DNA of 64,000 bases, taken from NCBI RefSeq assembly GCF_964199755.1, contig NC_133901.1, positions 11,051,556 to 11,115,555 of the forward strand. Direction: 5' to 3'. This DNA comes from Larus michahellis. Its lineage: Eukaryota > Chordata > Aves > Charadriiformes > Laridae. This document shows positions 51,701-63,500 of this stretch, one piece after another. The notes under the pieces were generated by a model that was not told where the DNA came from, made no database searches, and was given only the letters and a program-made list of their open reading frames with translations. A program made the position numbers and the translations under genes. Numbering within the stretch: position 1 is the first letter of the stretch; each line of letters opens with the position of its first letter.

Positions 51701-54700
51701 TCATAGACTTTGAGTCATGTTTAGAAAAATATAATGGAAGTTCACCTTGCGTTGGCTCTTATTGTAAAAAACACCCATTCATGACAAAAGTCGCTCAGAT
51801 CCAATGCCATGGAGAAACATTTGGAGGGTGCAAACTAGAGACCAATTTTTTTTTTTTTTTTTAAACAGAATTGCAGAAATACGCTGATGGAATTTATTCC
51901 ACAGTGCTCACTTTTTTTTTTTTAATCCATAGATATTCTAGTGTAATCTGGTAAACAAGCCTGAAATGCCATCTAGATCCCAGGGCAGAACAAACTTTAC
52001 CAAAAGCATTTGTAAGAGACGTTTTCCCAATATCACCGTAAAATCTTCGAGGGATGGAAGTTTCACATACTTCCTAGCTAAGTTATTTCTGGATAAATCT
52101 CATTTTGACACCATTCATTTGCTGTCTATGACATCTGCCTGTTCGCCCGATTTAACTCAAGTGAACTCTTGTTATCAGTACATCAAGATGCCTGTTGCAA
52201 ATCTGTTTGGTGACAAGTTTTCTTCTGGATTCAAGTTTTCCATGCTTGGCCTTCTTCCAGGAGAGTGTTTCTGGAATTCCCCCTAAACCCCTAAAGCTGT
52301 CCTGCTGTTACTGATGAATGGAAATAATAACATTTTCAACAACATTTTTGGTTTTAGCTAATCAATAGCACGAAACACAGAGAGGGGATAACCCCTCCAA
52401 ACTTCCTGTGTGTTCAGTCTTCTCCAAGGAATAGGTTCCTTGTTATACTTGAGGATAAGCTTATAATCAAATAAATCACTTGTACTTTTCTGGTATTTAC
52501 AAGGAATGTGTGCTTCCATAGAGTATCTGCTTACCCAAGGTGAGGTCCTCCATTCATGAGGTCAAAGACCTGGGCTGGATTCAGTAGCTGTTTGAATCTT
52601 CGAAGAAATTTTACACCTTGGTTGTCTCCACTTTTTGAGTTGACAAAGACCAACAAAGGGCTTGTGCAAGAAGGGGGACAAGTAGCTTTCCAGAAACCTG
52701 TCAAGGAAAAGGGGGGAAAGGGAAGAGAAGCCAAGAAATGTAAAGCAGCCCGTGGAGATGGAGTCAGAAAAAAAGCAACACCCCACGCCCCAGCACAGCT
52801 ATGGAGAAGCTAATACGTTCCTTGTGCTTATGGCACTCACTGGGTAAACGCCAACTGCGCACAGCCCTGAATCCAGCACGAACCACACCTCATGCTGCCA
52901 AATGTCACACTTATCTCCCAGCAGCATGCCAAAATTTTCAGCTTCCCCAACCTTCCCAAACTGCTTCTGCAATTTAGTTGTTCTCAATAAATTTTAACAG
53001 CTGCAGCTCAGCAAATACTGACGTTACAGGGTAATAAACTGAATGCAAAAGCAAAGCAAACGGTTCACTGCCACACTTCAGCAGTATCTTCCAGTTTGGA
53101 ATTTCAGCAACATCAAAAAGCAGAATTTTCAGTTGACAGAGTCTGGCATTAACGGTGTTAGCTGAAGGGGCCGTAACAGAGGAAGAGAAAGAAGGCACTA
53201 CTTACTGGAGTTACTTACCATCTGAATCAATGCTGTTAAGAGCAGTAGGAGGAATGACAGATACTTTGCACAGCCCAAGAGGGCACTTGTTTGGCAACAA
53301 CTCTTTACATGATGTGTGTACCTGAAAACGCCAACAAAAGCCATTCATTCAGACTCTTTTGGGCACTGTGGTAGTGCCCACTCATAAGGCCACCCAACAA
53401 GAGGTTGTCAAGGAAGAGTAAGAAAGAAGAGGAGGAGAATCCAAGGAAGTGTCAATCAATTAAGTTATTTTCAGAATGATCTAATCAGAGTCTTCTAATT
53501 CTCCTCTTTTCATTAGTATGTACTTTTTCTGCCATTTGAATTTATAAGACTAGCACTTTGAGTGCTAGGAGGACCAGGTAATAGATTACGTGGCTTTAAG
53601 AGTCCTCAGGCACTCTGCTTTCAAAATTCTAGCCTGTTGAGAGATCAAAAGCAACAACAAAAAAAAAAGCTGGGAATTCAAGAAAGCAAAAAACAAAGCA
53701 GGAAGACATGAGGGACATAAGAGGTAAGAGAAGAGGAGATTAATAAAGCCACCCAAAAAAGGACACTTCAGGGCACTCCAGTCATTTCTGGTACACGAAG
53801 ATTAGCAAGATAGAGGGTTTGCGTGGGGTTTGAGCCCCCACCCCACACATTAAAACCACATATTTTGTGATTTTTTTTTTTTTATTAATCTTATAGACAA
53901 CTGGAAACATAGCAACATCTGCATCACTGCAGTGGTTAGGCAAGAGAATCCCCACCTATTGGAATGGGAAGGGACACTGCTATTACTAAAATAGCTTAGC
54001 ATTCTTTATCATCTTATTTTGTCGTACCTTTTCAACCTGCAGAAATGACAAATAATGGCTCCTTAAAATCCAACATTTCCCATGCCTGAGGCACTGATTC
54101 ATATCTAGTGTAATTAGATTCCTCTATGAAAGCTCACTATCAAATGAAAATGAGCCTGCAGAGAAGTCAGATTTTAGGTCCTACTTTTATGCATCACAGT
54201 GACACTTTTCAGCACAAATTTAAATTTTTGTCTCTTGCAGGCTGTTTATCATGGAGAAAGAACAATAGAGTCCTTCATGGCAAATGCTGACAGCACGTTT
54301 AGAGATTTCATTTTAAGTAAATGTCATTAAAACAACACACCAAAGAGCTGATCAAAACCTATCCTTTTACTGAAATGGTCATGTTTATTCAACTCACCAT
54401 GGCTTTGCACCAAAGGCAGCGCCAGTCTTGCAAACGTAGGACGCTGCCACAGGTTTTATCACACACAGTGCATTTGGCGCTCACGGGCAGGTTTCCTTCC
54501 AACCACTGATGTGGCATTGAGATCTGCAAACAGCACAGAGGGAGAGAAGCAATATGGACACTCCAGAGTGCAACTCAAGAGCGCAGGATGCACTGTGGCA
54601 CAGACACAGAGGAGCACGTGTTTACATGCACCATTTAAGGACAGCAAGGGCAATTTCTAGAAAACATCCGAGGACCTCTCTTGGCATTTTACATCACGCT

Positions 54701-57145
54701 GAAGCACAAAGAGACCAGGTGACTTGCCCCAGGCTACTCAGGAAACACTGGCTTGCATCAGACATCTCATATACTAAGGTACTGTTCCAACCACTCATTT
54801 GTTTTTCTTTTGACAAAAACTCAGACCAGGTTCCCCATGCCTCCTATTATTTAACCTCAACTCCCCCGGGTCCATAACAGGAGTCTCTTCCTATTAAGGA
54901 CTCCTTGCTACGATGCTTGGATTCTCCCCACAGAATCTCATGCTCTGACAGTAAATGCCTTTCCCACATCACTAACACATAAAGGCAGAATCTGATATTT
55001 GCACAGTGAAGAAAGCTGTAGAGCACGTGCTTCCACATCAAGATAAGGCTAGAAGAGTTAAGACTAACGCCTACCCCATCTTCATCCTCAATGATATCCT
55101 TCCCGATGGAGGCCAGAGTTGTCCACTTGCAATTATTGGTTGCCCGCACAGCACACCGCTTGTGGGCTTTAAACTTGCACACTAGAGAGGAAGAGAAGAA
55201 TATATTTATCCTGCCTCAGAACGCATAATGTGGCAGTCTGTGCAAAAGCTGTCCCAAGTGACCATATTTGGCTCCAGAAGAAAGCACAGGCACACACTAC
55301 CCTTGTTCGCACTGCCAAAACTATCAGCTCTAAGCACACCGAGTAAGATGAGCTAGCTATTAATTCTTGCCTTGTCACTTTTGCCAGTTGCTTGTACAAA
55401 GCTTAGTTATCACCTTGTTAAATTTGACACGATTTACACGGCCATACACTCCTGCATCCTTTTACACAGTGTGGGTGTAACCTCACTCATGCTGGAAGTA
55501 TGAGCAGCCAGGCACGTCTGCTACGCCAAAGCTGAAAAAGAATAACCTCCTGGCATTTGAACACTTAACAAGGATGTTCTTACAAATACGATTATGCTTA
55601 TGAACAGGAGTATTCTTATGAATATTCTATCTGATACCTCAGAAGAACGTATCTCTTCACCTCAGAAGCACGAGTTTAATAAGGGATGGCAGTATTTGGG
55701 TATATGGGAAAAAAAACCCAACAGCTATATTCCTATTGGGTCCAACACTAAAACCAGCATGAAAACATCATCACATCTACCACTGTTTTACAAAATGCAA
55801 GATCCTGATCTTGACTTCTGCAGGAAAGTTCTCTGTGAAGCCAAAGGGATTCATCAGCAAAGGGTTTCAGCATCAGGTCCAGAAAAGACCTCCAGTCTCA
55901 TACACAGCCTGTAGCTCCCTCAAGTTTATTATGCAGCATTTTGCTACATCTTTTTGCAGACTGTTAACAACATTCCTCTTAAATTATCTCTGGAACGTGG
56001 CATTGAGCTATAAAGACAATGCTCCCAAAAGAGGAGACGAGAGAGCACGCTTACCTTCACATGACAGCCCATGTGAGGTGACTCCAGACAATGCCTCCCG
56101 ACACACATTGCAGTAGGTTGGCCGAGCATGCGAGCAGGCGTACCAGTTATGCATCCCTGAGAAATGGTCCATGCTGTACTGCGTAGACTAATAAAATAAA
56201 TGTATTACAGCCAAGTCCGAAGTAGAGCAACAAGACCTTTTTTTTTTTTCTTAAAACAAAAACTTGCACATAGCAGTCAGGAAAGGCAGAAACAGAACAC
56301 TTCTACTAGGGAAGAGTAGCCCACATGCAGTTTATACACACTAGCTGTAACTCAAGAAAGTCTTTAAGCCAGAAAAGACTACTTGAAGAAGGAGCCACAA
56401 CTTCATTCCTGCTCCTGTCCTACCTCCCATCCTTGTCTCACTACAAATACGTGTAGGGAAATTAACTGGAGAATTTATCTGCTGGAGAATTGATCCTTCC
56501 CTTCCCCATTTTTTTGTTGGATTAAGTTTTCAGCAACATCAGTTCCCCAACCTTGTTTATTGCATAGCAGAGGAATTCTTGTGCCAGTGTAAGGGAGGAG
56601 ACAACTGGGGACAGAAGCATCAGAGCGAGGAAAACACAAGGCAGCTTCTTTTGGTGGCAGTGCTGGTCTAACTACAGCCCCAGAAAGCAAACAGATGCAC
56701 TGACGCAGGCAGAATACCAAGCAGACAAGACGTGAATTAGGACAGGGAGAATAACTGAAGAGTGAAAAGATAATGGGAGGAGAAATGCGTTTCATAACCT
56801 ATCCATACTCTGAGAAGTGCTCTCAAAGTTACCAAGGGAGAGTATACAAAGCCACAAACGTTCTTTGGAGAAACACTTCAGTGAATTTGAGCTAGTTTTT
56901 ACAGAAGGCCTAACACTATACCCATTATAGTCAATAACAATGACTTTTATTAACTTCACTGGAAGCTGACTCCAATCTCAAAACCAGCTGTTAGTTAGGA
57001 GAGGAGGCACAGAGTGCGAAGGAACACATTTTCCTGCTACCTCAAAATGTTCACGGTTTTGTACACTCTTCAGTGCTGCAATCCAATCTTCCATCTCTTT
57101 TCTGTTATCGGCACAAAGGATGAGCTTCCGACATGGAGTGATAAT
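31823..57145 (-). CDS. DGKD: diacylglycerol kinase delta, partial (27 exons, PH C-terminus to SAM; 5' end off-window)
   Basis: Exons in transcript order: 57145-57041, 56187-56055, 55181-55075, 54523-54398, 53321-53219, 52697-52535, 50442-50334, 49568-49429, 48688-48604, 48030-47936, 47836-47737, 47586-47313, 45447-45286, 44505-44377, 43390-43294, 42367-42257, 41496-41400, 40636-40529, 39940-39827, 39442-39308, 36684-36533, 35747-35636, 35469-35377, 35013-34894, 34552-34435, 33211-33081, 31912-31823. All junctions are GT-AG and the sum is 3309 nt with continuous frame to TAG. The order PH, C1, C1, split kinase domain, SAM is that of type II DAG kinases. The linker ([23 protein letters not shown]) and the SAM end (KVGHMKRIL) match DGKD rather than DGKH. 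It phosphorylates diacylglycerol to phosphatidic acid, damping PKC signalling at membranes. About 110 N-terminal residues by comparison with the human protein are missing from the window. Confidence 0.96.
34435..36684 (-). other. DGKD: DGKD post-catalytic helical region exons
   Basis: Five exons (36684-36533, 35747-35636, 35469-35377, 35013-34894, 34552-34435) encode helix-forming sequence such as [32 protein letters not shown] and [17 protein letters not shown]. The last exon has a strongly basic patch ([10 protein letters not shown]) just before the SAM domain. The arrangement matches human DGKD. Confidence 0.9.
36685..39307 (-). other. DGKD: DGKD intron, 2.6 kb
   Basis: This intron lies between the last accessory-domain exon and the post-catalytic exons. 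It includes a strongly C/T-biased stretch on the plus strand around 38160-38420 and several chance open frames. No gene, repeat family or RNA is recognisable. Confidence 0.65.
39308..42367 (-). other. DGKD: DGKD accessory kinase subdomain (DAGKa) exons
   Basis: Five exons (42367-42257, 41496-41400, 40636-40529, 39940-39827, 39442-39308) encode the second kinase half. Motifs are [51 protein letters not shown] and [11 protein letters not shown]. This part completes the active site together with the GGDG half. All exons are in phase and open. Confidence 0.93.
42754..42782. repeat. TA microsatellite
   Basis: About 14 perfect TA units after a short T run, inside a DGKD intron. Likely polymorphic in length. 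Confidence 0.93.
43294..48030 (-). other. DGKD: DGKD linker exons splitting the kinase domain
   Basis: Six exons (48030-47936 to 43390-43294) encode the long low-complexity insert typical of type II DAG kinases between the two kinase halves. It is rich in Ser, Glu and Pro ([31 protein letters not shown]). It includes [20 protein letters not shown] and the delta-type motif [13 protein letters not shown]. The stretch around [18 protein letters not shown] is the least conserved part. Serine clusters suggest phosphorylation, which I infer only from composition. Confidence 0.88.
48604..52697 (-). other. DGKD: DGKD catalytic subdomain (DAGKc) exons
   Basis: Four exons (52697-52535, 50442-50334, 49568-49429, 48688-48604) encode the first half of the kinase. 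Visible motifs are [16 protein letters not shown], the ATP-site glycine motif [12 protein letters not shown], and [18 protein letters not shown] is the signature whose second Gly is essential in DAG kinases. The 2.1-kb intron between the first two exons (50443-52534) shows no other gene. Confidence 0.92.
53219..56187 (-). other. DGKD: DGKD tandem C1 zinc-finger exons
   Basis: Four exons encode two C1 domains. The first reads [17 protein letters not shown], then [15 protein letters not shown], split between 56187-56055 and 55181-55075. The second reads [17 protein letters not shown] and [12 protein letters not shown], split between 54523-54398 and 53321-53219. The His/Cys pattern for two zinc ions per domain is complete in both. 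Exon ends fit in phase (133, 107, 126 and 103 bp). Confidence 0.93.
57041..57145 (-). other. DGKD: DGKD exon encoding the end of the PH domain
   Basis: The exon encodes [14 protein letters not shown], then [11 protein letters not shown] and REHFE. The WI-AL helix is the conserved C-terminal helix of PH domains, which bind phosphoinositides weakly in this kinase. The exon starts in phase 0 after a CTCAG acceptor. No exon for the PH beta strands was found between here and 64000, so the rest lies upstream, outside the window. Confidence 0.92.
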
Positions 57146-59559
57146 CTGAGGAGTGACAGAAAATTAATAGTGTGTATTCTGGGCACGTCAGTGAGAGACA
57201 GCAAGAGTTATCCCTAGTATAGTCTACTGAAGTACTTTCAGAGGCAATGAGCTGCACAACAGAACAAAAGTTATTTGCACCTTTCAACCACGTTTCTCTT
57301 CCACCATAACATACCTTAATTCCTTCAGAAATGTACAGAACCACAAAGATTTTAGCTGTCGTTCCCAATACTGAACTGAGTAAAGAAATCTCTCAGACCC
57401 AAGTAATGGCACAACAAAAATCGAGCACAGAGCAGTAAAAGTTAATATATTACATGTGCAGAACTTGCATAAGTTTTTTTTAAAGTATTTAATGACCTTT
57501 AAAATTGCAACAGCATTAAAACATTTTGTTAACACCATAATATACCAGTTTCTAGCAAGCAATTAATTTCTAGCTCTGGAACATCATACTAAAAACCCGT
57601 TTAGAGTCATGACAAGCCGGGATCGAGGAGGGGAGAAATCAAACAAAATAAGAATCTAGAAGAGAAAGCACTGTATTTTGAACCCTCATGTTTCCTGAGG
57701 GCTTGTTCTACATTTAATACATAAAAGATATTCCAACAAATGTTCCTCTAGCAGCTTGAGGTTGTGGTGAGCTTGCCGCCTTCTAAAAATATTCTCCCCG
57801 GTGTGTTTCTACCCTGGGCTAATTCCCATGCATTAGCTGCTCTGTGTTGAACAAACAGTTCAGTGTTTTAACAAACCAGCAGAGGACATGTAGGGTGGCC
57901 AGAGCTCCCCTCTGCCCAGGAAGGCAGCCGTCTCTGCGTAGCCTACCACCAGTGCTCTCTCCTTTGGTCAGGTGGCGGCAGCAGAGAGAAAGAAAAGCTC
58001 CTGGCTCTTCAGAGGACCAGGCCTGCTGTCCGCAGGGCTGCCCATTCAGCTGGGGCCCAGACTTGACTATAAATCAACATTTATGCTTCCCAAGACAAAA
58101 GTATTTCTTCACCACTAAGCTATCTTAGTGTCTCCCTGTGCACACCTCTGTACTGATTTCCATCCAACTGACTTCTTAAACCAATATTGAAGCGTTTGCA
58201 AGATCTGGATTTAAGAAAAGCGGCATTAAGGTTGAGCACCATGAACAAAAATCAAAACGCTCCCCTTTATGTCAAGTCTAAAAACTTACGGCAGCCCAGG
58301 CTCTCCTGCACCCCTCTACATTTTGTACATGAAAATAATTGTCTACATCAACTGCTTTTCCAGCAAATTGTACCCTAATATCTGAAATAACAGATTAGAA
58401 GAAACTAGGATTGTGTCAGGTTGATGAGGCCCGTGTGGCTCTCGCAAGCATGCAACCGAAGTTTTGTTAATGAATGTTAAAAGCCCATGAACACCACCCC
58501 AATACATGACCCCTGTTAACTACCATTTTCCAGTCTGTTTCTTGCTTCTCATTATGGTCCATAGAACAGATTAAGAATAAAAACCTCTGAAGTTGAACAC
58601 TAAGAAATGTGCATGTAATGTCAATAAAAGAGATACACCTGTAAATTTCTGCTTTATTTTAAGCTCTTCAATTCTCAAAATGTATTTATTTTCATAGGAT
58701 AGACTGCAGCATTTACCTGCAATAACGCTAGCTTCACCCAGAGGTATTAGACACCTAGAAAAGGGCACTACGGCCATGTCAAGTAGGCAATGGAATTAAA
58801 TATCTTTTTAGAGCAAGGACTGCACATTCATATTGGAAACACAGTTTTGGCACAGAGCATTCTATCTTGGACAAAATGACCTGATCTGTATCAATTCTAA
58901 GCAAACAGAAATAAATATTTACAATTTTCTAAAAATAAAACTTTGAAGAACTCCTTCCCTCTTCCCTGACTTTTCCTTTTAACAATTCCAGCTCTGATAA
59001 AATTTATTCCCAAAGAAGGTAATCACAGGAGTCTTTCTTCTTCCTTGGGAAAGGGGACAAGTGGGCGGTTAACTGTATTTCCATCAAAAACTCTGCTATG
59101 TAAGATGGGCTATCCTAGAGAAACCTTTTACGGAGCATGAAACGCTACTGCAAAAATCAGCGTGGACTTAGAGAAGAACAAGCAGCATCTCTGAAATCCG
59201 GCTAAGAGGAAGCAGCTTTTTCCCTGGAAGTAAAACAAAGTTCAAATAATTTGTTCAGACAACACAGGGCCCCACTTTTTGCTGGCGGTGAAGCCAAGAA
59301 CATCTATAATTGCATGTGTGCAACAGTATCCTATGTAAAGTCCAAGTATCCCAGGATGAAGCATCCAAGGACCTTTCATCACTTTGAAACCAGCCAGTTT
59401 TTATAAGGAACCACCAGTTCATTCAACAAGCCACTGGCACGCTCTTGGGCAGTGGGGAAAAATAATTTAAAACAGTTGGTAAAATTAATTTATTATCATC
59501 ACAATCCCATTTCATAACACTCCTATTCAGTGATGTCCCTTTTCCTATTTTCTCTCTTG

Positions 59560-59586
59560 TTTTTTTTTTTTTTTGGGGGGGGGGGG
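59560..59586. repeat. T15-G12 homopolymer junction
   Basis: Fifteen T are directly followed by twelve G. On the minus strand this is C12 then A15. Such a junction is prone to length change and to sequencing error. Confidence 0.9.
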
Positions 59587-60327
59587 AAGCAAATGCAAAG
59601 AATATAGTATCATTTTTAAATCATCTCAGAAGACATGATATCGAAAATACTGACATAAAATACAGAAATGCAGACACTCCTTTGATAAGAATTTATTTCT
59701 GAGGCTACCGACTTCCTGGATCACTGGAGAGACTGTCCAATGTAGAAAATCACTAATTCCTTCTTAAGTCACCTACCGCTTCATCTCAAAAATCCCCACA
59801 TTCAGTGGTGGACAATCCTCTGTTCAAAGAACAAAGTTAAAGTTTTTAAGACAAGAGGACAAACAAAGAGATCAAGAAGATTTTCTTACTTGAATCATCC
59901 AGACAAAGAGTCACAGAATTAATATAAAGGGTCTATTGTCTGACTACAAAACACAAATAAAATGTAACTTTGTGCAAGATAAATTTATGAAGAGCATTCC
60001 CCATTAGTGAGTTCTAAAGCAACATTTGCATTGGGATTTAGTGGTATCATCGGAGATGGGAAATAAAAGAATATAATCTCAAACCTCACGGCTATTCTAA
60101 GGAGGACAAATGGGGACAATTCAGGCTTCCCTGTGAAGGAGAGATAAGATTTTAATGTAAATAGTGTGACAATTCTTTGGGGAAATTAAGAAACCATACA
60201 AACCTGTTTTTCTGATTAACATGCAGCGGTGTTACAGTTAAACATTTTAATGAGGATAATTAGGAATCCAGAAACACGTTAATAGGGACACTTCCTTCAC
60301 ACAGCGGTTCAGCAGTTCTCGCCTTTC

Positions 60328-60508
60328 ATACAGCCTCGTGCACCCGCCAGCCAGCAGCGGGCACCTCCGGGGCGCGGGGACTCTTGCTTCCCCTGCGCTC
60401 CAGCCAGCCCCTCGCCTCCTCCCTGCGCAGGCTGATGTGCGACAGGCACGCCACTACGTCGCTCCTGAAGAAGGGCAGAACTGAGATGAACACAAACACG
60501 ATCCTGCT
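60328..60508 (-). other. candidate terminal exon of an unrecognised minus-strand transcript
   Basis: On the minus strand a pyrimidine-rich stretch with an AG acceptor (GGGAGCAG) is followed by an open frame. It reads IVFVFISVLPFFRSDVVACL, then SHISLRREEARGWLERRG, and stops at 60330-60328. A second acceptor (CCCTTCTTCAG) lies inside, just before RSDVV. An ATTAAA poly(A) hexamer follows at 60251-60246. The exon is far more GC- and CpG-rich than its surroundings. I recognise no family; the start of the frame is hydrophobic enough for a membrane segment. It could be the last exon of a gene nested in, or upstream of, DGKD, or a chance frame. Confidence 0.3.
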
Positions 60509-63500
60509 CCCAGGCACAGAAAACCACTTATCTCACCACTTTTACCTCCTGCTACTCAAGCCAGTAATTTCAACTCCAGACATCCACCTGTTAAAGGATA
60601 CTAACAGAGGGAGAAAGGCTATTACATACACTGCGCTGTCTAGACGAGATCGATGATCAATCTAACGTACTGCATCCAAAAAAAAAAAAAAAAAGTATCA
60701 TTATTGTAATCTCCAAAAGAAGTCACAGCAATCTTCCCCCTGAAAAGCTGTCCTTTCCCAGCTGGGGAGACCCGGGTGCTTGCTCTCAGCTACAGCTGCC
60801 ATGAGCCAATGCTCTGGAACAGGAGGCTTGGTTATCCCTGTTGGCAAACATGGATAGAAATGAGCATAGTCCAGCTATTTTTTTATGTTCCGGCTATGGC
60901 TTTTGACTAACATCCTGGAACAGTATACTCCACAGGATGACGACGCACTAGGTGAAGCAGCATTTCCTTTTATTTGTTCTAAATTTACAAAGCAGTAATG
61001 TCATCCAGTGACCTCTTGTTCTCATATAAACGGAGCGCACAACAACAACGATCTGATTGCTTTTGAGTTAGGATGGGGGCTGCCTTGCGAGGAGTTAAAA
61101 AAAAACCACAATAAAAAGCTTTAAGATTTATTTATAATCTCATACTTTTTTGGCCTGTTTGGGGATTGGCAGAAGTCTGAGTGTTCCTGCCCTGAAACAG
61201 CTCAGAATTTTATCTAGATATGAGCAATTACGTAAATTAAAAGTGCTTGTTCTTCCTAAAAAGGGCATATTAAAAGCTAACATACTTTTTTGATCCGAAA
61301 TGCTATTGAACTTTTGGGTGTGGTTCTTTAGATTTCACTTCTTAGTAGGAACCGGATGCCCAGATACCTATGCGCCCAGAGCTCACCACACGGCGACTTT
61401 ATTGAGACCTAACACTGACCAGCGAAACAGCTCAACATCAGTCATGGCGGAAATAAAGCTACCAATCCCTCTAAATCAATCCCGAACAGCCATAAGGATG
61501 GATGAGAACGGCAGGAAGGCTTCAAGACATTTCAAAGCAGGACACAGCTTAACTTACAAACTCTTCACTACGTATGAAACCCAGAAATACCTTTTGTGGG
61601 AACTGTGGTGACAATCAACTACCCAGCAGGTCACCCCTTCGCAGGCAGTTATGTGCCCTCAATCCAGATGAGCCAGCTCAGATCTATCAGAGAAACTCTA
61701 CATCTTCAAGCTTGCTCACTCTAAACCTAAAAAAACCCTAAATCTGAAAAAAGCCATGGTTCATTGGCCGTCTTGTGCAAATACTGATCATCCCCTGGCA
61801 CTTCTCCAAAATGCAGCTTCATCTCCTCTGCCTCTACCTCACAGAGCACATGCCCTTTTACCAGCTGTTAACCCCTACCCCTCATGTTGACCCACACTCC
61901 CCTGTCCAAAACTAACACTGGTTTACTGACATTTCAAATCAGGCCAGCTGGCAAACAACAGAGCCAACCAAAGAAAATTTCTCATTTCACATTCTAAAAA
62001 TGGACTGGATGTCCCTGTATGTCCTTCCCCACTGAACAGCTGTGAATAATTGAATTAGAAAGGCAGCCCAAAAAAGACTCCTTATATTAGACCAAATTTT
62101 AAATAGAAATCTGCTATACTTCACCCTTTGGTGTTTTGCTGTACTGAGCAACCTTCCTCCACCCAACAGTCGGAGCATAAACTTCATTCTCTGGTCTTGC
62201 TGCCATCAAAGACAACTTTACCATCTCTGCTCACTTCCTCTTTCAGCATTTTCTGGCTGCCCAGAAACTTCTCAGCAAAAAAGTGACAGTCTGGCCAAAT
62301 ATGCATTGGGACTGTTTGTTATCAGAGCAGATCTGGTGAGCTCAGTGACCACAAAAGATGGCAAAACAAGTTAAGATCACGCTGGTCCAATCACGGAGCT
62401 GGCTGAAGAAATGCCATGGGGCGAGACGGGGTGGGGGGGACATACAACTTTGCTAAATATAGCTTTTCTGATGTGATACGTTTCTCGGAGTGGCCAAAAG
62501 TGGGTGCGTGAGAACACCTGCTCATTCTAACTGCTTCCTTTTACTCACATCCTGTTCAAATATAGTCAAAAGGTGCTAGTCATAAATCTCCCAAAGAGAT
62601 CCTGGATTATTCCAAACAGCTGATGATTTGGGTACGAGGACAACAGGAATTCCTGGACCTCCAAAGACCTAGGAACTGCAACTAGAAAAAATAAAATAGC
62701 TGTGAGAACGGTGCTGGTGCAGACAAAAAACTCAGCTTGATCACATATAGGCAAAGGCGGGGAAAACGTCCACCATCTGTAGCTAACTGCTACATCTGCT
62801 TTTGTATCCTGGAGTAAGCTCTTGTATCCCATGAACCCAAAAACTCAGGAAGGAAAATTGGGTGCGATTATAATGAGGACCCAGCCATTTTATCAGCTTC
62901 AGCTCCTGTTCCAGCAACAGCTGTAGTGAAATGATCACTGGTGTACAATAAAACACCTTGCCCATGTTCATCAGCAAGATCCACAAACCAGAAAAGTCAC
63001 TGCACGTTTCAAACCCCATCGCTGAACTCACAGAGAGCAAAATGCACTGCATGGATTAAGCAGTGCTACTCCCTCAGCAGACACACAAGGTTAAAAAGAC
63101 GACTGTGAAAAAGGGAGAAAAAAAGGAAAATTAAAGTATGAGTTTCAGACTCAAACCGGTTCTTTCCACTTAAAATTTTAAAAGCCTGTCTCATTGATGT
63201 CAGCTTCTGAAACACTCTGGAGCTGAGCATAAGGCCAGCAACGCCTTAGACAGCAAGTCAGCATGATTTTAGTAGGTCTCTACAGTTTGCAAGAAAGAAA
63301 TACTACGAGTATCAATGCTTAGACTCATGGGAGACTGAGGCTTGCCTTCCTCCACAGACAACATCCCTCTTCCAATTTGCAGTTCAGCTTTCACTCAGTT
63401 TTGCCAACAAATTCAGTCCTGTTAACCCGCTGCAGAGTTCACTTAGAGCTCTCTAGAACTGCACAGATTCTCTTTCCTCAAAACCTGGATGCTACCCTGA

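Noticed and set aside
31823-57145. Identification as DGKH rather than DGKD
   Set aside because: Both are type II kinases with a SAM domain, but the linker motifs [23 protein letters not shown] and SKSPCE and the SAM end fit DGKD.
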